DNA of 64,000 bases from Holothuria scabra (lineage: Eukaryota; Echinodermata; Holothuroidea; Aspidochirotida; Holothuriidae), in contig CM074187.1 in NCBI GenBank assembly GCA_037179385.1, positions 48,828,879 to 48,892,878 on the forward strand. The letters run 5' to 3'. A program made the position numbers and the translations under genes. This document shows, one piece after another, positions 30,101 to 42,100 of this stretch; position 1 is the first letter of the stretch; each line of letters opens with the position of its first letter. Under the pieces are notes generated by a model. It made no database searches and was not told the DNA's origin. It was given only the letters and a program-made list of their open reading frames with translations.

Positions 30101-33100
30101 TGTGTATGTATGTGACGCTTTGCTTGTAAACACGATATCTCAAGAAGGGTAAGTGTGACTAATCTCATATTTGGTGTGTGCATTGGCCATATTGAGTAGA
30201 TGATCCCTATTGTTTTTTGTGGAGATCAAAGGTCATTTGGGGTCACGAGAGGTCAAAAGGTCAAAACCTTGTAAACACGATACCTCGAGAATGGTACATG
30301 TGATTGTGCTCATATGTGGTGTGTGGGTTGGTCATATTGAGTAGATGATCCCTATTGTTTTTTGGTGGAGGTCAAAGGTCATTTGGGGTCACGAGAGGTC
30401 AATAGGTAAATTCCTTACAAATTGCTTGTAAACACGTAGTGTTGAGCCAATAACCGATAGGTATTATCGGTATCGGCCGATAATGGTGTTATCGGTAAGA
30501 TATTCGTATCGGCACAAATGAAGGCTGTCTCCGATAATGGCAACCGATAACAAGTATTTCATCATTTCAACAGTAAAGAGCTAAAAGTACTTGATACGCA
30601 CTTATATAAAATACAGATCATTGTGTTGAACATAAAATATTCAAAAATTCATTGCAGTGAATGTACACAAACTAGATCAACTACGCCGCAAGCCCGCAGT
30701 TCGTAGTCTATAGAATATTTAGCGCAATCCCCATGGGCGTCCGCAGAAAAAAGTCATGGGGGGCAAAATTTCTAGACGGGGGCAAAACCTCCGAGTCATC
30801 ATGAATTGACATGAAATGTGCGAAAATTTCAGCCCAAAATGCCTCCCAGATCGCTGGAAATGGCATTTCCAAAGCCTATTTTTGGCATAGAAACTTGGAA
30901 AAAACGTTTTGTTCGGGTTTTTGCTTTGATTTTTATACGTTTTTTCAAATTTTTTATTTTTCAGGGGCAAAAGCCCCCTTGCCCTTACCTGCGGACGCCC
31001 ATGGCAATCCCGATGTTTTTCATTTTGGAAGCAGTTCCAAACAACAATGCTTGCTTGTTGTGTTCTTTCAACAATTAACGTACACACCCATAGCAGAGCG
31101 CATGCACCGTAATGTGCAATCTATAGTCAATTCGCTATACAAATCTGTTGTCCGTTTACGCAAGTCAAATTCTTCCGAATCCCACGACATATCTCAATGG
31201 AGTTTCACTGTGTACAGCAGAGCGGCATGCTCAATGTTCACGATCGCGATCGTTCGATTGAAAGAGCTAACTCAAGAGACCAATGCCTGAGACAAAATGT
31301 ACGATCTCATCTCGTATCGTAACCGCTTTTTACGTGCGTAGAAACAGGCACAGACAAACAAATGAAAAAACCCATACCGGACCGGATGAAGACATAAACT
31401 GTGAACTGTCGTAACCAGCGAACGATCAGCCCTGTTTAAGGGAGTCTTATCATTATCAGCAGTATCCATGTACAAACACATTCTCTATACTGTAGTGTGT
31501 ATGTATATGCTGAGAACACCTGTGGTATGATGTAGATACATATACCGCTCGCAAGTTTTTTTTCGTAGTAAAGCTTGGGGAATTACACTGTACAGTCCAT
31601 ACACATACCTATAAATGTGGCATACTGTACTTGCGGCACGGCATATATGTTTTGGTATGCTGGATTTTCCAATCTGCTCACGTTTTCCGATTCTTTTTCA
31701 CGTTCCCCGCGCACAAAAAAAAACTTTACAGTCTGGCTGTAAGTGACAAAATGTGTTTGTTATGAACGGGGTTTCTTGGCTGGGGCGTGTTTTACACCAA
31801 ATACATCGTGATCGATTGCTTAAAACACTTCGTCAGAAACACGGAAAAATTTTCACAGAGACAAAGTAACGGAAACATGAAGACTTAGTTCAAAATAAGT
31901 TTAAGGTGCAGTAGTGATAAAATTATAATTTTTCAATGATAACAAAACATGTGATTAGGGAAGATGTCTTTTTTTGGATATCGGTATCGGGCCGATATTA
32001 ACTTTGAGTTATCTGTTATCGGCAAGTTAAGATATCTCTGTTATGGGCTCAACACTATAAACACGTTATCTCAAGAAGAGTAAGTGTGACTAATCTCATA
32101 TTTGGTGTGTGGGTTGGCCATATTGAGTAGATGATCCCTGTTGTTTTTGGTGGAGATCAAAGGTCATTTGGGGTCACAAGAGGTCAAAAGGTCAAAACTT
32201 CGTAAACACTATATCTCGAGAACGGTACATGTGACTATGCTCTTTTTTTGGTGTGTGGGTTGGTCATATTGAGTAGATGATCCCTATTGTTTGTGGTGAA
32301 GGTCAAAGGTCATTTGGGGTCACAAGAGGTCAAAAGATCAAAACCTCATAAACACGATATCGGCAGAACAGTACATGTAACTATGCCAATATTTGGTGTG
32401 TGGGTGTGGGTTGGTCGTATTGAGTAGATGATCCCTATCGATTTTCATGGAGGTCAAAGGGCATTTGGGGTAACGAGAGGTCAATAGGTAAATTGCTTAG
32501 AAATTGCTTGTAAACACAGTATCTCAAGACAAGTAAGTGTGACTAATGTCATATTTGGTTTGTGAGTTGGCCATATTGAGTAGATGATCCCTGTTTTTTT
32601 CGGTGGAGATCTAAGGTCATTTGGGGTCACGAGAGGTCAAAAGGTTAAAACCTCATAAACACAATATCTCCAGAACAGTACATGTAACTATGCCCATATT
32701 TGGTATGTGGGTCGGTCATATTGAGTAGATGATCCCTATTGTTTTTAGTGGAGGTTAAAGGTCATTTGGGATCACAAGAGGTCAAAAGGTCAAAACTCAG
32801 TAAACACGATATCTCGAGAAAGGTACATGTGACTATGCTCATATTTGGTGTGTGGGTTGGTTGTATTGACTAGATGATCCCTATCGATTTTCGTGGAGGT
32901 CAAAAGTCATTTGGGGTCACGAGAGGTCAAAAGTTCAAAACTTCGTAAACCCAATATCTCAAGAACGGTACAGGTGACTGTGCTCATATTTAGAGTGTGG
33001 ATTGGTCATATTGAGTAGATGATCCCTATTGATTTTCCCAAAGGTCAAAGTTCATTTGTCAGCATGTTTAAAGCCTGACAAGCTTTCCTGCACAGTCTTT

Positions 33101-36100
33101 CAAGAAAGCTCACTTGTAGGGTCCTGTAACTTTTCATGTAGACAGCACATAGTGAATACATGGTCCCAGAAGTTTTTGGTGGAGGTCAAATGTTATTTGG
33201 GTTCACAAGGGGCAAGAGGGATCTCAATGTAGGAAGATTGGATGCCTTGCATGTGTACATTGTGGGCACATTATGGGGCCCTGTTAATTGAAAAACATTG
33301 CAAAGCAATGTCAATGTGAAAAAAGGCCTTACATTTCAGCGGCAAGGAATCACGAAGCCTTTTGGCTTTCTGGTTATTTCTTACCTAAGTTAATCTTTGG
33401 ATAATGCATAGTCACCAGATGGTAATGGACCAATAGGTGTTGAAGATGCATTACTAAGTATAAAAGAATTTTCCTGTGTTCTTGTCTTCTCTCTGTAGGT
33501 TCACATCTTTCACAGTAGAGTATCACATTAGCTGTAATTACGATTACGTCATGGTCTATGATGGTGACAGTTTCAGCGCTGAACCTCTGACTGCCCAATT
33601 ATGTGGTGATGTCCTGCCAGACCAACTAACTAGCTCTGGTAACACCATGTTCATCAATTTTGTGACTGATTCGTCTGTTACTCTGGCAGGATTTCAAGCT
33701 ACATATCAAGCTGTTTATGGTAAGAACTGCTGTGGTGCTAGCTTTTAAAAGTACATCTTAAGCAGGTGAAGTTAGCCGATATCACATTTGCTCTCACCAT
33801 TACTCATGTAGAATGTGGATCAACAGCACAACCCCAGCACATAACCCAGTATACATTGAAAACATCACAGTCACAAGCGATGAAACAACACCCCAACATG
33901 AATGTGTTATATAGTGTCAGCTGGATAAAGAGGAAAAATCCAAACATGTTTCAAGTTTGGTTTCAAGTAAAAGTTACAAATAGGTTCACAGGCCTTGGAT
34001 TTTGAGGTGTGCTAGTAGTGCAATTGCACACCATCCCTCACCTCAAATCCCTGTGAGGGGTGCAATTTTTTTGCTCACCTAGATGAAAATTTGGGGGATC
34101 ATAGAAACCTGTTTAAATTTGATAGAACAGCACACCTACCACACTCCTATAAGATTCCGAGGGGAGTGATTTTTAGCACACCTAGAAAATCTAAAATTTA
34201 ATGCCCGGGTTCATTTCATCCTGTTTAGTAGCCTTTAATAACCCAGGGGAGAGGGGGTACAAACTTGTGTTGTACAAACTTGTTTAATATAAACTAGGAC
34301 AATAGACGAAAAGATGACAAAATGATATCACAATTTAAAGTTTAAGGGATGGGAATTGAGGGTAAAAGAAAAAAGGTCCTATGGTTGAAGCAATCATTAA
34401 AGATTTAAGTACTTGGGGGATTTAAGTTGATTTGTATATGTTGTAGGAAGTCTTATTTGCCAAGTCAAGTTTCAGTCTCAAACCTATTGTTATGTAATGT
34501 ATTTCATTTTTGGTTCCTTGCGGTAGCAAAGGAACCTATGTAGTCAGGTTGGCGTGTGTGTGTGTGTATGTGTGTGTGCGTATGTTTTTGGTGTAAAACG
34601 GGGACATGGGCCTTTTTTTCTCCGGGCAAGTGTGGATACACCTGCAAGTGGGGATATCCCCACTTGCCAAATGCAAAATTAGCCATGAAATTGAATTTCA
34701 TACGTTTCAAGGATGTACCACAGCAAGTTTGAAGCATTTTGGAGTTTTCCCCAATTTCCATGTGATGGACCTAACATTAGGTGACAAACCGTGGGCTGGT
34801 GCATGGGTGTATGTGTATCTGTATAGTACCGGTAAATCGGGGACATGAGCATTTTTTCCCCTAGTCAAGTGTCGATACACCCAAAGTGGGGATATCCACA
34901 TTTTCATGGTTAAAAACGATTGACGGTCAAAACATGTATGTGTGTGTGTGTGTGACACTTGGTTTGGTACGCTCTAACTCAACAAGGGAAGGTTGGATGG
35001 AACTTGGATTTGGTACATAGATTCGTCATAGGGAGAAGGTGTGCCCTATCGTTTTTGGTGGAGGTCAAAGGTCATTTGGGGTCACCAGAGGTCAAAAACT
35101 AAAAACCTTCTCAACACGATATTTCTATTTAGGAAACTTGGATAGATGTCATACTTGGTGTGTGGATGTGTTATGGTGTAAGGATGAAATTGGATATGTT
35201 CCGGGAAGGTCAAGGGGTCATCTGAGGTCACCAGGGGTCAAACACTGAAAAACGTTTTAACACAGTATTTTAAGGTAGGAAGGACAGATTTCAAATCAAT
35301 CTGTGTTTGGTTAAGGTCAAAGGTCATCAAGGTCACTGGAGGTCAAGCGCTGGAAATGTTATGTAGAAAATCTTGTAAGCTAGATAAAGATAGTTTCAAT
35401 AGATTTTTTATCTCACCTGGTTTTGCATGTTTACACACCCAAACACCTTAGAAAGTTGTCCTTTATGTTCCTTCAGTAATGATTCCTTTGGGTTGTACAT
35501 ATATTTTGGATCATTCAAAGTTTTAAGAGGGCAATAACTGAAATCTGTAGATTTCACTGAGCACAGGTCACTCTGCATTTAACTGGTCTCTCTGCCAGTG
35601 GAAGCAATGCATGGATTGTACAGTATGTCTCTTTAATACTGCTGTGCTCTGTGGGGTAACCTAATCCTCATTCTATCATCACACTTCAATAATCACTTGC
35701 TTTCTGCTTAACTGCTGAATAAACCCTGTTTTCTGCATAGAGGTAGCAAACAGGACAAATGGTAGGTTGTTTTAAAGCAATAGCAAGTTTTATTTGAGAG
35801 CAGGTAAAAATAACTTGTGAGAAAACTGCAAGGGGTGTTTTTCTCTCTCTGACCACATTGTGTACTGTTTATTGGTGATAATATCAAGTTTGATTTCAAG
35901 CATAAATACATATGAAAATGAGGTAGTGTTTTTGAAGGATCACCAAGCATTACAAAAGTTGAATGTCAGTAAGGCCACAGAAATTTAATCTTTGATTTCA
36001 TGTAATATTAGTACTAAAATACCTGGTGAAGATGTTACAAACATTGAGTATGAACTTTTGCTTAGCTTTATTTCACAGAATAGTTGTACAGTTCTTATAA

Positions 36101-39100
36101 TATCCAGCAAGGAACCATAGTGCCCATTGGGCTCTTGTTCTTCTTAGAGTTGAGAGGGGTTGCAAATGATAAAATTGAGAAGTGGGGAAGGGGTAACAAC
36201 AGTTGATTTGCATCTACTGAAGCTGTGTCATTTGAATTTCAGTCCTAAACCTGGATGTATGCGGTGTTTTTGGTTTCAATGATAAGAGAAACCAATGCAT
36301 TCATGATGGCGTGTGTGTGTGTGTATGTGTGTATGTGTGTGTGTGTTTGTGATGCTTTGCTCGTTAACACGATATCTCAAGATAGGAATGTCTGACAGTT
36401 TTCAAACTTGGTACATAGATGAGCCATATTGAGAGGAAGAACCCTATTGTTTTTGGTGGAGGTCAAAGGTCATTTGGGGTCACCAGGGGTCAAAGTCTGA
36501 AAACCTTGTTAATGCAATATCTCAAGGTAGGAAACTTGGATAGATTTCATATTTTGTATGTGGATGCGTTATAGTCAGAAGATGGTCCCTATAGTTTTTG
36601 GCGGAGGTCAAAGGTCATCTGGGGTCACCGGGGGTCAAAGTCTGAAAATCTTGTTAACACAATATCTCAAGTTTGGAAGCTTGTATAGATTTCATATGTG
36701 GCATGTGGATGCATTATAGTCAGAAGATGGTCCCTATAGTTTTTGGCGGAGGTCAAAGGTCATCTGGGGTCACCAGGGCTCAAAGTCTGAAAATCTTGTT
36801 AACACAATATCTTAAGTTTGGAAGCTTGGATAGATTTCAGATGTGGTATGTGGATGAATTATGGTCAGGAGATTGTCCCTATTGTTTTTGGTGGAGGTCA
36901 AAGGTCATCTGGGGTTACCAGGGGTCAGAGTCTGAAAACCTTGTTAACGAGATATCTCAAGGTAGGAAACTTGGATAGATTTCATATTTGGTATGTGGAT
37001 GTGTTATAGTAGGTAGATAGCCCCTATTGTGCTTGTCGGAGGTCAAAGGTCATCTGTGGTCACCGGAAGTCAAGTCTGAAAAACTCGTTAACACGATATC
37101 TCTAGGTAGGAAGCTTGGATAGATTTGATATTTGGGTATGTGGACGCATTATGGTCAGAGGATGGTCCCCATTGTTTTTGGCAGATGTGAAAGGTCATCT
37201 GGGGTCTCCAGGGGTCAAAGCCCGGAAACCTTTTTAAATATTATCTTTCAAGATAGCTGTTTGTCCATTTGTCTGTCTGTTGTTTTTATGTCTAGCTATG
37301 TATGGCTTTTATTAAGGTCAAAAGCTTATCTGGAATGACAAAATTATTTTTTGTACATGCTAGTATAACATTTGAATGAGAAGATAATGGTGCATTATGG
37401 CACTCTTTGAAACGGAACATTTATGTATCATCGAAACCTCAATGCATTTTTGCATTCTGGTTCTCTTGTTACTCAGGACCATCAGTAGGATGTGGAGGGA
37501 CGTTGGATGGAGCCACTGGTACCATTCAAAGTGTTGACATCAACAATGATGGTACCTATGAACCTAACCTTGACTGTGTTTGGTACATCACCATACCAGA
37601 TAGCAGCCAGGTGGTACAGTTTGACTTCACCGGAGTCTTCCAGGTGGAACCATCCAGTAACGGATGTACTTTTGATTACATTGAGGTGAGAAATTAAATT
37701 TTTGGATTCCAACATAAAAATGCAAGGAAAAGCATAATTTTGAGATTAAGTAGGTAAGCCTGTGCATGAACCCTCTGAGAGCTTTAAAACAATTGCAATG
37801 ACTCTTGGATTAAAAAACCAATTAAACATTTTGTCAGTTACTCTGGCAATTAATTGACAGTAGGTGCAGTTAGCAGCCATTGTTTTTGGACCCCTTCAGT
37901 TTGCCTTCACTACCCTTAGAACTGACCCAAATGAAAGGCAATTAAAGTCTTTACTTCTCATTTAATTATCTTTGTGTTCCAAATCTGTCTTCCTCTTGCT
38001 TGGCTTCAACAGGCCCTTGCAAAATTTTGTACACATTTGTTATCAACCATTATTTTTTTCCATTTAATTTTTGGACTGCGTCATCAGACTCCTTCAATTT
38101 CAGTCGCAAAATATAGTTAGTTTGTATGAGTGATGACACTGGACATCATCACTCTTGATATGTAGCCAACTAACAACTTTCCTTTCAATTAGGGGAAAAC
38201 AATTCATAAGTAGTATACTTCAGTTTTCTCCTTTTCCATCATATCCCGATTATGTTTAGATTGGATTATGTATAATGTAAATATCTATATTATTTTTACC
38301 ATTGTCTTTTCGTTATATGTCATGTGTTTCAAGTTGATGGAAATAAATTGTGTCAATCAATCAATTAGTAATTTTAACCAGGCCAGGCAAATGGGTTATT
38401 TTATGTTTGCTGATGTTTTGGAGAATGCCTTTTGCATCAAACCGTATTGAATTGAGAATGCCTTTTACATCATACAGTATTGAATTGAGAGCCTTTTGCA
38501 TTATACACTATTGAATTGAGAATGCCCTTTTGCATCATACAGTATTGAATTGAGAATGCCTTTTGCATCATACAGTATTGAATTGAGAATGCCTTTTGCA
38601 TCATACAGTATTGAATTGAGGAAATCAAACTGAAATGGTTAAGCTTGGGTCAGGTGCTGCATGGTTGGTAATTATAGTGAAGTGGCAGGTCTAAAATGTC
38701 AGCCTGAGGAGCACTTGTCATGCGGTCATCACTGGTAGTGTTAGGCAAGGTTTGATTTTCGTGGTTGTTGGATGGTCTGAGTCAACTAAAATTCCATACG
38801 GACAACAAAAGTTAAAGGTTGGTTGTTCAATGAAATAAAGAAGTGTACTGTTGACTGTCCAAGACCATTAATACATGACCACAATTACTGTTTTGTAATT
38901 GTGCCAAAAATGTTTTGGACAACCAGATTTCCTTGTGGACAACTTAAGTTATTGAAATGGTTGCCTGAAGGACAACCATAAATTTTTCTGACAATTGAGG
39001 GTTGGTTAAGTGTCTAATGCTAGGAATCTCACCAAGAATAAGGTTGAGAAGAAAATTTTGCATGAACTTTAAAAATGGAAAACTCTTAATACTAGGCAGG

Positions 39101-42100
39101 TTGACCGTTTTAAATCATTTCTTTTTAATTTGGTCTGTGTTACTATCAGAATTCAACAACTGGGAGACAAACATCGGAGGGATAAACAAAAATATGGCAG
39201 GGGAAAACGGAACATTTTTTCATCAAGTTTATTCTGTGTGTGACTAAATTGGTGCATAGGTCCAGTTCTGCTTTTACTTTTATGATGTGCAACTTCTAGA
39301 TTAAACTGATCCTCTTTATGGGTCATATTTCGATGGAGTAAAATACTTTCTCTCTCAGAGGTCAAATCTCGGGTTTTTTTTGTGTGTCTTTCAGATCCGT
39401 GATGGTATCAGCAGTCTGTCCCCTCTTGTTGGATTATATTGTGGATCATCAGCCCCACCAACTTTCAATTTATCAAGCAGTCAAGCCTATGTTCGATTTG
39501 TCTCAGATTCCTCCGTTAACCAAGAAGGATTTACCCTCACATACTCTTCAGCTGATCGTAAGTCACACTAAATTTTGACCTTTTGAGGCGAGGGTATTAG
39601 AAATCTATGCACTCAGGTTGTCATGTGTTAATATGCAAATTTGATAAGAAGTTTGATGCATATATGATTACCTTGAATATGGTGATTTAGCTTTAGTATC
39701 ATTTGATAATTCAGTCAAGTTGGTTGGGCAAATTATATTTGATAAGCAGCAAGAAGTGTTATCTTTGTGTAGTAGACAAATCAAAGCAGCTAGTGAAGGT
39801 CCAATGGCTTTAAGTTGTCTTAAAGGGGCTCATTGAGTTGATTCAATAACTTAATGAAAGTGTTAAAGGGTCACTATCTCATGACAATGCTTATAATTAG
39901 AATAATAAACCAAGTTTCATATCCAATAGTTGATGGAAAAGCTAAAATTATGGATTATGTGGTGTTCATACTTGCAGTGGTTGTGTGCCAATTTTAAAAA
40001 AGTGTCTGGTTATGAATTTTTGAAAACTAAATCAAACTGTTAAGTACTTGCTCATTTAACAGTTATCTGTATGTAGTATATGGGGATTGTCTTAGTTTGA
40101 CCATTTGCAATTGGTATGTGAAGAAAACTTAAAAGAAGGGTTTAAGGTCATTACAGGATTTGATGTCAGAGGGGTACTTATTCTAAGCATTTTGGTGAAA
40201 TTTGCATTGAAATCTGATGTGTAGTTCTCAAGATAGGAGCACATAAAGTTTTCACATTTTCAACAAAAAGTGAACTTGAAGCAAGCACATATGACATCAT
40301 ATCCCCACATAAGTGCACAGTCTTTTGTTTTTCTTTAAACTTTAGAGTTGATTTTCTCCTCAAAAAACCCATATTATCAAAATGTGATTGTCTAAGTGGC
40401 ATGAGCACTTTACAAACTTTGCATCTCCCACAGGGAAGTCCTATTTCAGTAGCTCCAAGGTCAACAAAACTGTCTAATAAAACAAAGGGAAACAAAGCAT
40501 TCCTTGTCAATGTGAGGAAGTGATATAAGCTCTGCTGCCCTCAAACTCACTTTGGAACACAAATCTACTGACTTCATTTACTGATATCTCGAGAACTACA
40601 TGTCAGATTTGAATGGAACTTTCACCACACTATGTGGTTTTTGTTCCTCTTTCACATATGAAAATTAAATTTTTCTTAAACCTTCCCTTTAATAGGTTTG
40701 GAAAAATTTGATGAATTTAATGAACCAACTCAATGAGCAGCTTTTATTTTGTTACATGCAATACTACTTTTTCATATTCAGTAAAATTGAGGTATTTTAG
40801 TATACAATCATCCATGATACATTTAAGCAAATAAGGCAGATTAAGCTGATGAACTCCAGTAATGGGCGATTTAATCAGACCCTCACTTGACTGATTGTAT
40901 TTGTCTATATGATGGGTGTTATGCACATGCATATGAGAAGATACACATGGGACCTGGGGCCCGTTCCACAAAGAGCTACGCACAATCTTAAGTATGATTT
41001 AGTGTTGACATAAGTATGGGGAATCAAACTTAAGATTGTGCCTAACTCTCCGTGGAACGGGCCCCTGGTATTAAATGTATATGAATTTTAGGTGTACTTT
41101 GAAAGAAACACAGGAAGCATGGCACTGAATAAAAAAGAGAGGTGATTGTCATCAATTAAGGATATGTCATCTATTAAGAATAAATATTTCAATGTATTTA
41201 TCATAAGTGCCCCCTAGGCTCCATGTCAAAACCATAGGCTGCAGGTTCTTCAGCTTAGCTGTAGTAGCTCAAGCCATGGTTGTTGCCATTTATATTACAA
41301 TATCAGGCACTGCAGCTTAGCTTGTGGAGCTGTAGCTTGGCTATTTTTGACATGGTACCTCTCCAAATGGGGGTGGCAGGCTGTGAAAGATAACATCTCT
41401 ATTCAATATTTATATGGTGTGGAGAATTCTTTTGCCTCCCATACCCCACCAAAAACTAACCCCTACAAAAAAAACAGTGGCTTTTGAATCAGTGAGAGAA
41501 TTCAGAGTTTCTCTACTTTAACAACTTGCTATGCTTAACAAGTAGTTCCAGTGCATACACTACTACTTGGCAGGATCATACGTCTGGATTGAGCATGTTT
41601 ATGATAATACAATTTGTTGGACTTAACCAAAGAATGTGAAATTAACTCACAATCACTAATTATACTTCCCCAAGCTGTGCAGGACTACTTGGAATTGTAG
41701 ACATTAAGGCATTTTCATAGCATGCGTAAGTCAGGATCTCAATATTGTTTTTGTGCACTTTCATTTTATTATGACCTAATTTTTTTTATCCCAGGAGCTT
41801 GTGGTGGACAACTTAATGCCACCTCAGATCCACAGATCCTGAAATCACCAAACTATCCAAATAACTACCCTCATAACGCAAGATGCAGTTGGGTCATCAC
41901 AGCCTCTGAAAGTTCAGATAAAGTACGACTTATTACAACAGATATTGATATAGAAGCAAATACCGCATGCAACTATGATTATGTCCAGTTTTCGGACTTC
42001 CCATTGGTAAGTGCTTTCTGTCATCATTGATTCTTTTCCACATGACTCATAAATCTGTTAATTCAGACTTTCAGGTATTCTCTTAGTTATTGTGGTAGAG

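Larger units (their letters stand above)
30027..33375 (+). mobile_element. Hairpin-ended element B1, interrupted by a nested hAT-like element
   Basis: The left end TTGATTCCTTGC has the nearby complement CCAAGGAATC and a (GT)n tract. Monomers centred on AGGTCA repeats follow, exact at 30369-30381 and 32300-32312, several others with one or two changes. The right end is GCAAGGAATC (33342-33351), hairpin AAGCCTTTTGGCTT and TCTGGTT. The element is split at 30437-32057 by an insertion; without it the length is about 1.7 kb, like B2 and B3. Confidence 0.8.
25693..33498 (+). other. 7.8 kb intron within CUB w9, mostly mobile DNA
   Basis: A phase 2 intron and the largest in the coding part. In order it holds a family D MITE, a minus-strand LINE tail, element A2 and element B1 with two nested hAT-like insertions. 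The part 26433-27776 is without recognised repeats; a 101-codon minus frame at 26839-27144 has no domain I recognise. The part 29339-30026 shows only A/T-rich sequence. Confidence 0.8.

Noticed and set aside
30811..31290. 159-codon plus-strand frame
   Set aside because: It crosses the right boundary of the 272 bp MITE at 31003 and continues into the surrounding hAT-like element, so it cannot be one ancestral gene.
30027..33375. Classical TIR DNA transposon with cut-and-paste ends for families A, B and C
   Set aside because: The complementary arms are subterminal, no target duplication is visible and a 3' hairpin follows the right arm. This fits Helentron-like ends better, though it remains unproven.
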